Shown: piece after piece, positions 24,326-32,645 of the stretch
Numbering within the stretch: the first letter of the stretch is position 1
Layout: each line of letters begins with the position of its first letter
From: an uncultured Flavihumibacter sp.
GTDB lineage: Bacteria > Bacteroidota > Bacteroidia > Chitinophagales > Chitinophagaceae
Length of the DNA: 46,651 bases
Reading direction: 5' to 3'
Assembly (NCBI GenBank): GCA_946482545.1
Contig: CAMLRX010000017.1
Location: 1 to 46,651 of the forward strand
The notes under the pieces: model-generated
What the model was told of the DNA's origin: nothing
The model's database searches: none
What the model saw: only the letters and a program-made list of their open reading frames with translations
Position numbers and translations under genes: made by a program

Positions 24326-26699
24326 TTTTCTTTCGGCTTTTTTTTACTTTACCGTCCTCGGCTGCATGATAAGTGCCATATCCATACCCGTAACCATAAT
24401 ACCCGTATCCTGTTTTAAGTTCCACATCGTTCATGAGGATGTTCATTTTGGGAAGTGCTTTTTTTCTGAAGAACTTCTCAATCAGTGCCATCTGCTGCTT
24501 TAACGTGAAGGATTGACGCACTACGTACAACGTAACATTTGCATGGGCCGCCAGTATTTCTGCGTCTGTGACCATTCCAACAGGCGGGCTGTCGATAATG
24601 ATGTAGTCATATTGCCCGCTGAGTTCTGAAAAAAGGTATTTTACTTTGGGCAGCAGCAGCAGTTCGGATGGATTGGGAGGGATGGGGCCGGACGACATAA
24701 AGTGGAAGTTTTCGTTGAGTTGCGTGGGCTGAATCCAGTTCTTCCAATTGCTGTCTTCGTCCAGGATGAAGTTGGTGAAGCCTTTTTTCTCCAATTGCAA
24801 ACTCTGTGTGATTTTAGGTTTCCGCAGGTCCATCTCAAGGAGCAGTACTTTCTTTCCGGCCAAAGCAAAGCTCATTCCGATGTTAATGCTGAGGAACGAT
24901 TTTCCTTCCCCGCTCATGCTTGAGGTTACCAAAAGGGTTTTTTCGTTGGCATTCGGCAACAGGTATTGAAGGTTGGTGCGCAGTGTTCTGAATTGCTCAG
25001 AGATCAGTTGGGTTGACGTAAAGGTAACGGCCACTGAAACATTGGTATGGTTATGTCCGATTTCTCCAATTACCGGTGCCGCTGTGAGTGAGGTAATGTC
25101 TTCCAGGGTGGAAATTCTGTTGTTCAGAAAGTCCCGCCCGAAACTAATACCAAAAGGAATGATGAGTCCGGCGATGAATCCAAACATCAGGATCATTTTT
25201 CTGGAAGGTTTGAATGGCGAAAAGTCTGCCTTGGCCGCATCAATGATTCTTGCATTTGCAAGCGTGGATGACTTTGAAATAGCCGTTTCTTCTCTTTTTT
25301 TCATCAGGAACAGGTATAGCTCCTGCTTCAGATGCTGCTGCCGCTCGAAATCCAGGAATATGCGTTCCTTAGTGGGTACAGCGCTGATCTGCTGTTCAAA
25401 TCCGTTTGTTTTTTGCTGCATTGCGCCAATGCTCACCATCAATCCTTTTTTGATAGAGTACAAACTGCTGAGCATTTCCATGCGCATGTTAAACAGTTGC
25501 TCGGTAAGGTTGATCATTGCGGGATGACTGGCAGTATGGCTTACCAGCATCCTGTCTCTCTGAAGTTGGATGGTATTGTATTTTTCAGTGAGTGAGAGAA
25601 AGTTGGGGTCCTGCATCACGAGTGTAGAAGGTACGATCCTGTTTTTGTTGGCGTTCTCCTTCAGGAATTGTTCCAGCGTATCAATCACAGATTTTTGCAC
25701 CTCCAATGCGGTAAGTTGCCGGGCATATTCGCTTGTGTTCTCCAATAAAAGTTTGGATTGCTCGCCAATGTTGGTGAGTTTGTGGGTGGTTTTAAACCCT
25801 TCTATTTCTTTTTCAATGGTTGCCAGTTCTTTCGATACAATGTTCAATCTTTTGTCGATGAAGTCCATTGTACTGTCTGCTATCTTGCTTTTGTCATCGT
25901 GGTTGGCTTTCAGGTAAACTTTCGTAAGTGTGTTCAGAATGAGTTCACCTTTATCGCGGAGCGACTCCTGCAGCGTGAGGTAGATAACGCTTACCTGTTT
26001 ATTGGGGATTTCCACATTTAGTGCCTGCATGTAATGCTGTGCAGTTGCGTCAACGGGATTGACTGTGACGATAAGCGGCTGGTTTTCGGGCCAGCTTTCC
26101 AGTTTTTGTGTGGGCGTGATAACGAGTGTCTGATCTTCTATTCCTATAGGTATCCCCAGTATGCCTTGATAGGTTTTGTCGTTTGATGTAATTTTAAAAG
26201 TACGCCTGTTTTTATCAAACATAAGTTCGTATGTAACTGTGGCATTGATATTATCCGGAAAGGGGGGGATGGTTTTCACGGAAACCGGCGCTTCTTTAAA
26301 TAATTCACTCGTTTTAAGTTTTCCCGGCAGCAGGTAGTGAATGTGGAGGTTAAGTTCTTTTACGACATCTTCCATCAGCGACCTGCTTTTGAATATTTCA
26401 GCCTCATTGTCAACACTGCTTTTGCCTGTTAACAGACCGAAGTCCTGCAATAACTGAGATTCTGCCAGATCTGTTCCCTTTTTATCATCCTGCACGAGGA
26501 TCGAAGACCTGATTTTATAGGAAGGGTTTGTGGCAGACAGGTAGAGGTAAGCAAGCGCTGAGCAGAGGAGCGCTGATACCAGCAACCAGGGCCAAAGCCT
26601 GATTCCTTTTTCTATGATTTTGTACAGGAGTTTATTGGCGGCTTCTTTCTCCGCGTCATCACTTTCCTGTCCTGGAATATAGGATTGCTTAAAATACAT
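24312..26699 (-). CDS. Wzc-like polysaccharide co-polymerase with tyrosine autokinase domain
   Basis: The 795-residue protein has a membrane segment near 32-55, a large periplasmic Wzz-type coiled-coil region (about 60-500), a second membrane segment near 505-525, and a cytoplasmic BY-kinase domain. Walker A is SSMSGEGKS (K600), Walker A' is LLEMDLRKP and Walker B is YDYIIIDSPP (D703). The C-terminus has a tyrosine cluster alternating with glycine (GYGYYGYGYGYGTY) followed by a basic tail. In this family such tyrosines are autophosphorylated and cycle to control chain length and export through Wza. It begins 3 bp after the Wza-like stop and overlaps the flippase gene by 14 bp. No separate phosphatase (Wzb) is seen. 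Confidence 0.94.
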   Translation of the reverse strand: MYFKQSYIPGQESDDAEKEAANKLLYKIIEKGIRLWPWLLVSALLCSALAYLYLSATNPSYKIRSSILVQDDKKGTDLAESQLLQDFGLLTGKSSVDNEAEIFKSRSLMEDVVKELNLHIHYLLPGKLKTSELFKEAPVSVKTIPPFPDNINATVTYELMFDKNRRTFKITSNDKTYQGILGIPIGIEDQTLVITPTQKLESWPENQPLIVTVNPVDATAQHYMQALNVEIPNKQVSVIYLTLQESLRDKGELILNTLTKVYLKANHDDKSKIADSTMDFIDKRLNIVSKELATIEKEIEGFKTTHKLTNIGEQSKLLLENTSEYARQLTALEVQKSVIDTLEQFLKENANKNRIVPSTLVMQDPNFLSLTEKYNTIQLQRDRMLVSHTASHPAMINLTEQLFNMRMEMLSSLYSIKKGLMVSIGAMQQKTNGFEQQISAVPTKERIFLDFERQQHLKQELYLFLMKKREETAISKSSTLANARIIDAAKADFSPFKPSRKMILMFGFIAGLIIPFGISFGRDFLNNRISTLEDITSLTAAPVIGEIGHNHTNVSVAVTFTSTQLISEQFRTLRTNLQYLLPNANEKTLLVTSSMSGEGKSFLSINIGMSFALAGKKVLLLEMDLRKPKITQSLQLEKKGFTNFILDEDSNWKNWIQPTQLNENFHFMSSGPIPPNPSELLLLPKVKYLFSELSGQYDYIIIDSPPVGMVTDAEILAAHANVTLYVVRQSFTLKQQMALIEKFFRKKALPKMNILMNDVELKTGYGYYGYGYGYGTYHAAEDGKVKKSRKKNERI

Positions 26700-26702
26700 G
26701 GA

Positions 26703-27491
26703 TCAGAGTCTTGAAAAGATTACTACTAATAAAGTGAGTGCTGATGCCGCGATGGTGATGTTCCGGTTCCTGTTGCCATCTGCAGCCTGGATCTTCGATT
26801 TGTTGGGTTCAACATATACCATATCGCCCTGTTTCAGGTAGTAATAGGGCGATTGAAGAATGCTGGTAGAGTTGAGGTTAAGCCTTACTATGTTTTTCTG
26901 TCCTGCTGAATCCCTTGCCAGTATTACATTTTCCCTCTTTCCATAAATGGTCAGATCTCCGGCTATTCCTATAGCATCCAGGATACTGATCTTTTCATTG
27001 GGTATAATGTAAGTGGAAGGGCGCGTCACTTCTCCTAACACGCTTATGCTGAAATTTGCAAGTTTCACAATCACAACAGGTTTCTTGTACAGTACCGCAG
27101 ATTTTTGCTCTATAATCGTTTTTATTTCAGAAGTGGAATAGCCTGCAACGTGTATTGTGCCCAGAAGAGGTATTTCTATGTTTCCCTTTTCATCAACGGT
27201 GAATCCCGTTATTTCTCTCATGGATGCAGCCGTGGCGGCGCTTACTATTGGCGGAGCCTGCGCCCCGGTATGGGCCGCGGATATAATATTGTTTTCTTCC
27301 GGGTTCAGTGTAAGTATGGTAATCTGGAGTATGTCTCCCGACTGAATTAAAGGTGCATTGAATTTTGGAAGTTGAAAACTGGCAGGAACCATTCTGGCCG
27401 AATCCGGAACATCTTCGAGGTACGCTATCTTCTTTGCGCTCCCGCAGGAGGTGACCAATGCAAATAGCACGGCAGGTATGAATGCTTTCAT
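26703..27491 (-). CDS. Wza-like polysaccharide export lipoprotein
   Basis: The 262-residue lipoprotein has a signal peptide MKAFIPAVLFALVTSC (lipidated Cys at 16). A poly_export (PES) domain covers about 40-140 (QSGDILQITILT, then VDEKGNIEIPLLGTIHVAG). One SLBB domain follows (about 145-225: KPVVIVKLANFSISVLGEV). A C-terminal hydrophobic segment (ITIAASALTLLVVIF) is common in Bacteroidota homologues. It should form the outer-membrane channel of the Wzx/Wzy pathway. ATG 27491 is chosen because it starts the signal peptide; an in-frame ATG at 27506 adds five residues. It is the first gene of the cluster. Confidence 0.92.
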   Translation of the reverse strand: MKAFIPAVLFALVTSCGSAKKIAYLEDVPDSARMVPASFQLPKFNAPLIQSGDILQITILTLNPEENNIISAAHTGAQAPPIVSAATAASMREITGFTVDEKGNIEIPLLGTIHVAGYSTSEIKTIIEQKSAVLYKKPVVIVKLANFSISVLGEVTRPSTYIIPNEKISILDAIGIAGDLTIYGKRENVILARDSAGQKNIVRLNLNSTSILQSPYYYLKQGDMVYVEPNKSKIQAADGNRNRNITIAASALTLLVVIFSRL

Positions 27492-27564
27492 AAAATGGTT
27501 TCCCATATACGTTTGGATATTGAATGTAATTGGTAAAAGCGTGGATATAAGTCGTCCGTGGTTG

Positions 27565-27595
27565 CTAATATAGCGTGCTATTTTCTATCCTGCAA
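27565..27595 (-). promoter_or_regulatory. Candidate promoter of the exopolysaccharide cluster
   Basis: On the minus strand, TTG (27593-27595) is followed after 20 bp by TATATTAG (27565-27572), one mismatch from TAnnTTTG, about 70 bp before the Wza-like start. A dyad ATAGC-gt-GCTAT (27570-27581) overlaps the -7 box and could be an operator. Confidence 0.4.
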
Positions 27596-27847
27596 TCGTT
27601 CAGCAGAAAAATGAAATCTCAAAAATTTATTTCGGATAGATGGTCAGCAGTTGTGTGGAATGCTTGTGTGGTAAGTGTTTGGTGTGTTTTGTAGCGGAGA
27701 CTTTTAAACGTATTAGGTATATACCCCTAAAGTTGGGGTGAATGCATTGATATGCATATATAATATAGGATACACTAGTAATCGCCCCTTGTTTGACTAA
27801 AATATTTTTTTAAAAAATTTTCAGCTCAATTCGTTTTTCGTGTGTGC

Positions 27848-27878
27848 TTGCAAGTGAATTATTAGTTTACTAAGTTTG
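27848..27878 (+). promoter_or_regulatory. Promoter of the T9SS adhesin triad
   Basis: TTG (27848-27850), a 20-bp spacer, and TAAGTTTG (27871-27878) form a perfect Bacteroidota promoter. It predicts an untranslated leader of about 220 nt before ATG 28105. Confidence 0.6.
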
Positions 27879-28104
27879 TTTGCGTCATTCAATCCTTTGA
27901 AAGCGCATAACCCCCGAATCTAAAATCCAGTATATGATAACATTCTTACGCACTTCCGGTTCAACGAACCATCTGTCACCTGTATTCAAAAAGTTGTTCT
28001 CATAGTTTTTATAAAAGCTTGTTTTCCTGCTTCAACCCGGTTAGTTGTGCTGGCCGGATAAATCTATGCTTATGTACTCTTTTATACTGCTGAAGAAAAG
28101 CTTC

Positions 28105-31100
28105 ATGCAACGGCAAACGTCCATATTCAGGGCTTTTACGTTGTATTGTTGTTTGTTGCTTTCCGCCAACATGGCCCTGGCCGGAAAACCACCTGGTGTG
28201 CCTGATGTAGACCATCCGGATACAAGGTTGGTGGTTGTAGCTAATATGGCTGTGGCCGATGGTTCATCCACGAATACTGTGAGGGCGCATATCGTGGATG
28301 AGTTCGGTAACCCGGTGGTGAACCAGGAAGTGTCTTTTGAAGTGAACGGCACTTTCTTTACGGCGTTCACCAATGCCAGTGGCGATGCCCTGTTGTCTTT
28401 CTCCGTGAATACCGCAGGTAATGTTTCGATAAAAGCACGGGTGGGTGGTAAACTGTTGAAGTTCTCTAATCCGATAACGGTGACCTTCGTTCCGGGACCA
28501 GTGAGCGTGGTGGTGGAGGATACTTATCTTGAAGTGGTACAGGATGATGCCATTGCCAATGGAACGGCCACCAACAGGGTGAATGCACATGTTACGGATG
28601 CGAACGGGAACCTCATCATCAACCAACCGGTTACCTTTCAGATACTGAGTGGGACCGGAACACTGCTTGGTTCCCATACAGTAAACACGGGTCCCAATGG
28701 AGAAGCGTATATTGATATTGTGAGTACGATAGCCGGGCAGGTAAGTATCATCGCCAACCTGGGCGGACTGGCCATCGTGAATGGAAGTCCCGCCATTGTT
28801 ACATTTGTAGCCGATGTACCCGATCTGTCTGCTGCCGGAGGAACCGCACTGAGTGTGGTAACGAACAATGCCGCGGCGAACGGAACTGCCACCAATAGTG
28901 TAAAGGCGACCGTGGTGGATGCGAACGGAAACCCGGTGGCCAATCAATCCGTGGAATTTTTTATTTACAATGGTGCTGGGGTGATCGTGGGTTCCTCCAC
29001 CGTTGTTACTGGTCCAAATGGCGAAGCAGAGATTCAACTCACCAGCACCGTTGCCGGACAGGTAAGTATTACCGCTGAACTGAATGGAATGCCAATTGTG
29101 AATGGAAGTCCCGCCGTTGTTACATTTGTGGCCGATGTGCCTGATGTTTCGGCAGGCGGTGGAAGTAACCTGAGTGTGGAAACTACCAATGCCGTTGCGA
29201 ATGGAACAGCGGTGAACAGTGTGAAAGCGACTTTACGTGATGCGAATGGCAATCTCGTGGCCAACCAGGCTGTTGAATTTTTTATCCTGGATGGTAATGG
29301 AAATATAGTTGGAAGTACAACTGTTTCTACTGATGCGAACGGTGAAGCATTGATTACGCTTACCAGTACAGTTGCAGGGAATGTAAGTATTGGCGCAAAC
29401 GTTAACGGCGCTGCTATTGTGAATGGAAGCCCCGCCGTTGTTACGTTTGTAGCCGATGTGCCCGATGTATCAGCGGGTGGCGGTACACTATTGATAGTAG
29501 TGGACAACAACGCCGTGGCGAATGGTACCGCTACAAATAGTGTGAAAGCCATTGTGAAAGATGCGAATGGGAATCCCGTGGCCAACCAGGCGGTGGAGTT
29601 TTTTATTACTGATGGCAACGGAAATATTGTGGGAAGTAATACGGTTACCACCGGCCCTAATGGAGAAGCGCTCATCACCCTTACCAGTACTGTCGCCGGA
29701 AATGTAAGTATCGGCGCGAATATAAACGGATCGCCTATTGTGAACGGAAGCCCAGCCGTGGTAACTTTCGTACCCGATGTGCCGGATGTATCTGCTGGCG
29801 GTGGAACTTTGTTGGTGGTGGTAGACAACAACGCCGTGGCGAACGGAACGGCCACGAATAGTGTGAAAGCGGTGGTGAAAGACGCAAACGGAAATCCAGT
29901 GGCCAACCAGGCCGTAGAGTTTTTTATTATTGATGGGAATGGAAATATTGTGGGAAGCAATACCGTGATGACCGGTACCAATGGAGAAGCCCTCATCACC
30001 CTTACCAGCACCGTCGCCGGTAATGTAAGTATCGGTGCGAATATAAACGGATCTCCCATTGTGAATGGAAGTCCGGCGGTTGTAAAATTTGTGTCCGATG
30101 TCCCCGATGTATCAGCAGGTGGCGGAACTGAACTGGTGGTGGTAACCAACAATGCGGCTGCCAATGGAACCGCTGCCAATAGTGTGAAAGTGGTAGTGAA
30201 AGATGCGAATGGAAATCCCGTTCCCAACCAAACGGTGGAGTTTTTTATAACAGATGGATCTGGCGCTATTGTGGGCTCATCCACTGTTACTACCGATGCA
30301 AACGGAGAAGCCACGGTGCAGATTACAAGTACCGTGGTGGGCAACGTGAGCCTCCGCGCCGAAGTGAACGGCACACCTGTAGTGAATGGAAGCCCGGCGA
30401 TTGTAACGTTTGTGCCCGATGTGCCGGATGTGTCGGCAGGCGGCGGTACGCTACTGAGTGTGGTTACCACAAACGCGGTAGCTAACGGAACATCCACCAA
30501 TAGTGTAAAAGCCATCGTGAAGGATGCGAATGGAAATCCCGTTCCCAATCAATCAGTAGAATTCTTTATCACAGATGGAACCGGTACAATTGTCGGAACA
30601 TCTACAGTTTCAACCGATGCCAATGGAGAAGCGGTGATTCAACTTACCAGCACCGTCGCGGGCAATGTGAGCATCCGGGCCGAAGTGAACGGATCACCCA
30701 TTGTGAATGGAAGTCCCGCCGTGGTAACTTTTGTGCCCGATGTACCGGATATGTCTGCCGGTGGCGGAACTGAACTGGTGGTGGTAACAAACAATGCCGC
30801 TGCCAATGGAACGGCCACCAATAGTATAAAAGCCGTGGTGAAAGATGTGAACGGAAATCCTGTTCCCAACCAAACGGTAGAATTCTTTATCACGGATGGA
30901 ACCGGTACCGTAGTAGGCTCCTCTGTTGTAACCACGAATGCAAATGGAGAGGCGCTCATAGAAATTACAAGTAACGTGGCTGGAATTGTTCGACTGAAAG
31001 CAAATGTAAACGGTACCGAAATCATAAAAGGGAGTCCTGCGGAAGTGGAATTCATCTGGCAGCCTGATACAGATAATCCTGCTACTGTTTTATTGGTGGT

Positions 31101-31650
31101 AGACGATAATGCGTTGGCCGATGGCACGGAAAAGAACAGCATCAAGGCGCACGTCGTAGCGCCCGATGGTAACGTATTGCCCAATAAAAGTGTCCGCTTC
31201 CGCATTGTCTCCGGGAACGGAGAAATTGTGACACCGCAACCGGTGATCACAGATGCGAATGGCGACGCTCAGATTCATATCATCAGCCAAACGCCCGGGC
31301 AGGTGCAGTTCTCCGCAGATGTGGAAGACAAGTCCATTAAAAACGGAAGCCCCGCCACGGTGAAATTCGTGACCCCGGATATCTGGGTGCCCCGCGTGTT
31401 CACGCCCAACAACGATGGCAGGAACGATATCATCCGGCCCATCATCACGGCGCCCATCAAATTCGGCTACTTCAGTATTTACAACAGGTGGGGTAACCTG
31501 CTTTTCTCCACCGCCGATCCGAACAAGGGATGGGATGGCCGTTTCAAAGGAGTGATTCAACCCAATGAAACCTATATCTGGATCATTACCGGAACCGATT
31601 CAAATAACCATGCAGTGAAAAGAAGGGGTATGTTCTCCCTCGTTCGCTGA
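28105..31650 (+). CDS. Large Ig-like (Big_1-type) repeat surface protein with T9SS type B C-terminal domain
   Basis: The 1181-residue precursor has a signal peptide ending ANMALA. About ten Ig-like domains of roughly 100 residues follow; seven central ones are exactly 107 residues each (bases 28825-31071) and share NGTATNSVKA, DANGNPVANQ and IVNGSPAVVTFV. These resemble invasin/intimin Big_1 domains. The last 90 residues (IWVPRVFTPNNDGRNDII through IYNRWGNLLF and GWDGRFKG) are the gliding-motility-associated C-terminal domain (CHU_C, type B sorting signal) recognised by the type IX secretion system. It is probably a secreted or surface adhesin or matrix protein. ATG 28105 is chosen for the signal peptide; in-frame ATGs at 28066 and 28072 are alternatives. 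The next gene follows 16 bp later. Confidence 0.9.
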   Translation: MQRQTSIFRAFTLYCCLLLSANMALAGKPPGVPDVDHPDTRLVVVANMAVADGSSTNTVRAHIVDEFGNPVVNQEVSFEVNGTFFTAFTNASGDALLSFSVNTAGNVSIKARVGGKLLKFSNPITVTFVPGPVSVVVEDTYLEVVQDDAIANGTATNRVNAHVTDANGNLIINQPVTFQILSGTGTLLGSHTVNTGPNGEAYIDIVSTIAGQVSIIANLGGLAIVNGSPAIVTFVADVPDLSAAGGTALSVVTNNAAANGTATNSVKATVVDANGNPVANQSVEFFIYNGAGVIVGSSTVVTGPNGEAEIQLTSTVAGQVSITAELNGMPIVNGSPAVVTFVADVPDVSAGGGSNLSVETTNAVANGTAVNSVKATLRDANGNLVANQAVEFFILDGNGNIVGSTTVSTDANGEALITLTSTVAGNVSIGANVNGAAIVNGSPAVVTFVADVPDVSAGGGTLLIVVDNNAVANGTATNSVKAIVKDANGNPVANQAVEFFITDGNGNIVGSNTVTTGPNGEALITLTSTVAGNVSIGANINGSPIVNGSPAVVTFVPDVPDVSAGGGTLLVVVDNNAVANGTATNSVKAVVKDANGNPVANQAVEFFIIDGNGNIVGSNTVMTGTNGEALITLTSTVAGNVSIGANINGSPIVNGSPAVVKFVSDVPDVSAGGGTELVVVTNNAAANGTAANSVKVVVKDANGNPVPNQTVEFFITDGSGAIVGSSTVTTDANGEATVQITSTVVGNVSLRAEVNGTPVVNGSPAIVTFVPDVPDVSAGGGTLLSVVTTNAVANGTSTNSVKAIVKDANGNPVPNQSVEFFITDGTGTIVGTSTVSTDANGEAVIQLTSTVAGNVSIRAEVNGSPIVNGSPAVVTFVPDVPDMSAGGGTELVVVTNNAAANGTATNSIKAVVKDVNGNPVPNQTVEFFITDGTGTVVGSSVVTTNANGEALIEITSNVAGIVRLKANVNGTEIIKGSPAEVEFIWQPDTDNPATVLLVVDDNALADGTEKNSIKAHVVAPDGNVLPNKSVRFRIVSGNGEIVTPQPVITDANGDAQIHIISQTPGQVQFSADVEDKSIKNGSPATVKFVTPDIWVPRVFTPNNDGRNDIIRPIITAPIKFGYFSIYNRWGNLLFSTADPNKGWDGRFKGVIQPNETYIWIITGTDSNNHAVKRRGMFSLVR
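28825..31071 (+). repeat. Seven tandem 321-bp coding repeats
   Basis: Units start at 28825, 29146, 29467, 29788, 30109, 30430 and 30751, each exactly 321 bp (107 codons) with no indel. Units at 29467 and 29788 are the most alike in protein. Differences between units are mostly at third codon positions, so the copies are old enough to have diverged silently while protein sequence was kept. Confidence 0.95.
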
Positions 31651-31666
31651 TCCAATACATGTACCG

Positions 31667-32635
31667 ATGAAAAATTTTTCCATCATACGCAAAAGCCTGC
31701 CGTTGCTGCTTTGTTTGTCAGGACTGGCTTCCGGAGCCCAGGAGATCAATTTCTCCCGTGCACAGGATATGACTACATGGTATAATCCTTCGCTGAAAAC
31801 GGAGCAGAAAAGAAGTGTGAAACTGAACTACCGCAACATCAATTACGATGGACTGATCGCTTACAACAGCACCAGCGCTATGTTTGATATGGGGATCGGC
31901 GGGGGAGAAGAGGGGAGTGGCGGCTTCCTGGGGCTGAGTATTGGCGCGGCTTCCGATAAAAGCAACCAGGATGTACTGAACAATACTTTGGGACTGCTCG
32001 GTATTTCTTATGCGGTACCGCTGGGCGGAAACGGCATTTATATAGCTGCGGGTGCACAAGGCAGTTACTTCCAGAGCCGGTTGAAAACCGGTTCCATGAT
32101 CGCGTTCGGTGACCAGTACGATCAATATGGTCCCATTGAGGGTTCCGTTAGTAATGATGCATTGGCGGCCGGCTGGTCCTACAATTATTTTTCTATGAAT
32201 GCCGGGGTGTCAGTTTTCGGCAACAGTACTTCAGGGAACTGGTACATCGGCACATCAGTCATGAACGCGAACAGGCCTTTCTCCAACGAAATCAAGACCG
32301 AAGATTTCAGACAGAACAGAAGGCTGGGTGTGCAGGCCGGGTACAAATTTATTACGCCCGAAAAAGATGAATGCGCCTTCTATTCTTCCCTCAACTGGCA
32401 GGGAAAAGCATTCAAACATTTTTTCAACGGCGTATACTATAAACAACTTAAAGGTATTGATGGCGGTATTGGTATTGGAATGGGCTACCGGTACGATGAT
32501 GCGCTGGTGCCTTCTGTGGAACTGCGGTACGATAGGGCCATTATCGCCCTTGGTTATGATGTGAACGTGTCCAGTATTAATGCTGCGGCCGTTCGTAGGA
32601 ATGGCATGGAACTGGCGCTGCGCTTCGATTTTTAA
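31667..32635 (+). CDS. PorP/SprF-family type IX secretion outer-membrane protein
   Basis: The 322-residue precursor has a signal peptide (to about residue 24, ending SGAQ) and a beta-barrel of the PorP/SprF family: INFSRAQDMTTWYNPSL is the conserved opening (usually PxxxNPA-like), and the protein ends in a strand with F (ALRFDF). Members of this family sit next to, and help deliver or anchor, type B T9SS substrates. It lies 16 bp after the repeat protein and 10 bp before the OmpA-family gene, an arrangement common in Bacteroidota. It is inferred to be the dedicated partner of the upstream adhesin. It is not one of the core PorP genes, as no PorK-N genes are nearby. Confidence 0.88.
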   Translation: MKNFSIIRKSLPLLLCLSGLASGAQEINFSRAQDMTTWYNPSLKTEQKRSVKLNYRNINYDGLIAYNSTSAMFDMGIGGGEEGSGGFLGLSIGAASDKSNQDVLNNTLGLLGISYAVPLGGNGIYIAAGAQGSYFQSRLKTGSMIAFGDQYDQYGPIEGSVSNDALAAGWSYNYFSMNAGVSVFGNSTSGNWYIGTSVMNANRPFSNEIKTEDFRQNRRLGVQAGYKFITPEKDECAFYSSLNWQGKAFKHFFNGVYYKQLKGIDGGIGIGMGYRYDDALVPSVELRYDRAIIALGYDVNVSSINAAAVRRNGMELALRFDF

Positions 32636-32645
32636 ATTTTCTGAT

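Larger units (their letters stand above)
27507..28104. promoter_or_regulatory. AT-rich divergent control region, EPS cluster / T9SS adhesin
   Basis: This stretch of about 600 bp contains no credible gene. It holds a minus-strand promoter (27565-27595), a plus-strand promoter (27848-27878), a dyad ACCCC/GGGGT (27723-27739), palindromes AATGCATT and ATGCAT (near 27741-27757), a run of A/T with TTTTTTAAAAAA character near 27805-27830, and a triloop hairpin GGTTC-aac-GAACC (27958-27970) in the leader of the adhesin gene. The dyads may be regulator sites, which is inference. Confidence 0.5.

Noticed and set aside
29034..30548. 504-codon minus-strand frame inside the Ig repeats
   Set aside because: It repeats with the 321-bp period of the sense gene and encodes only Pro/Thr/Ala-rich sequence; it is a shadow of the repeat array.
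28825..31071. CRISPR-like periodicity
   Set aside because: The period is 321 bp, in frame, and translates to Ig-like domains; there are no short repeats with unique spacers.
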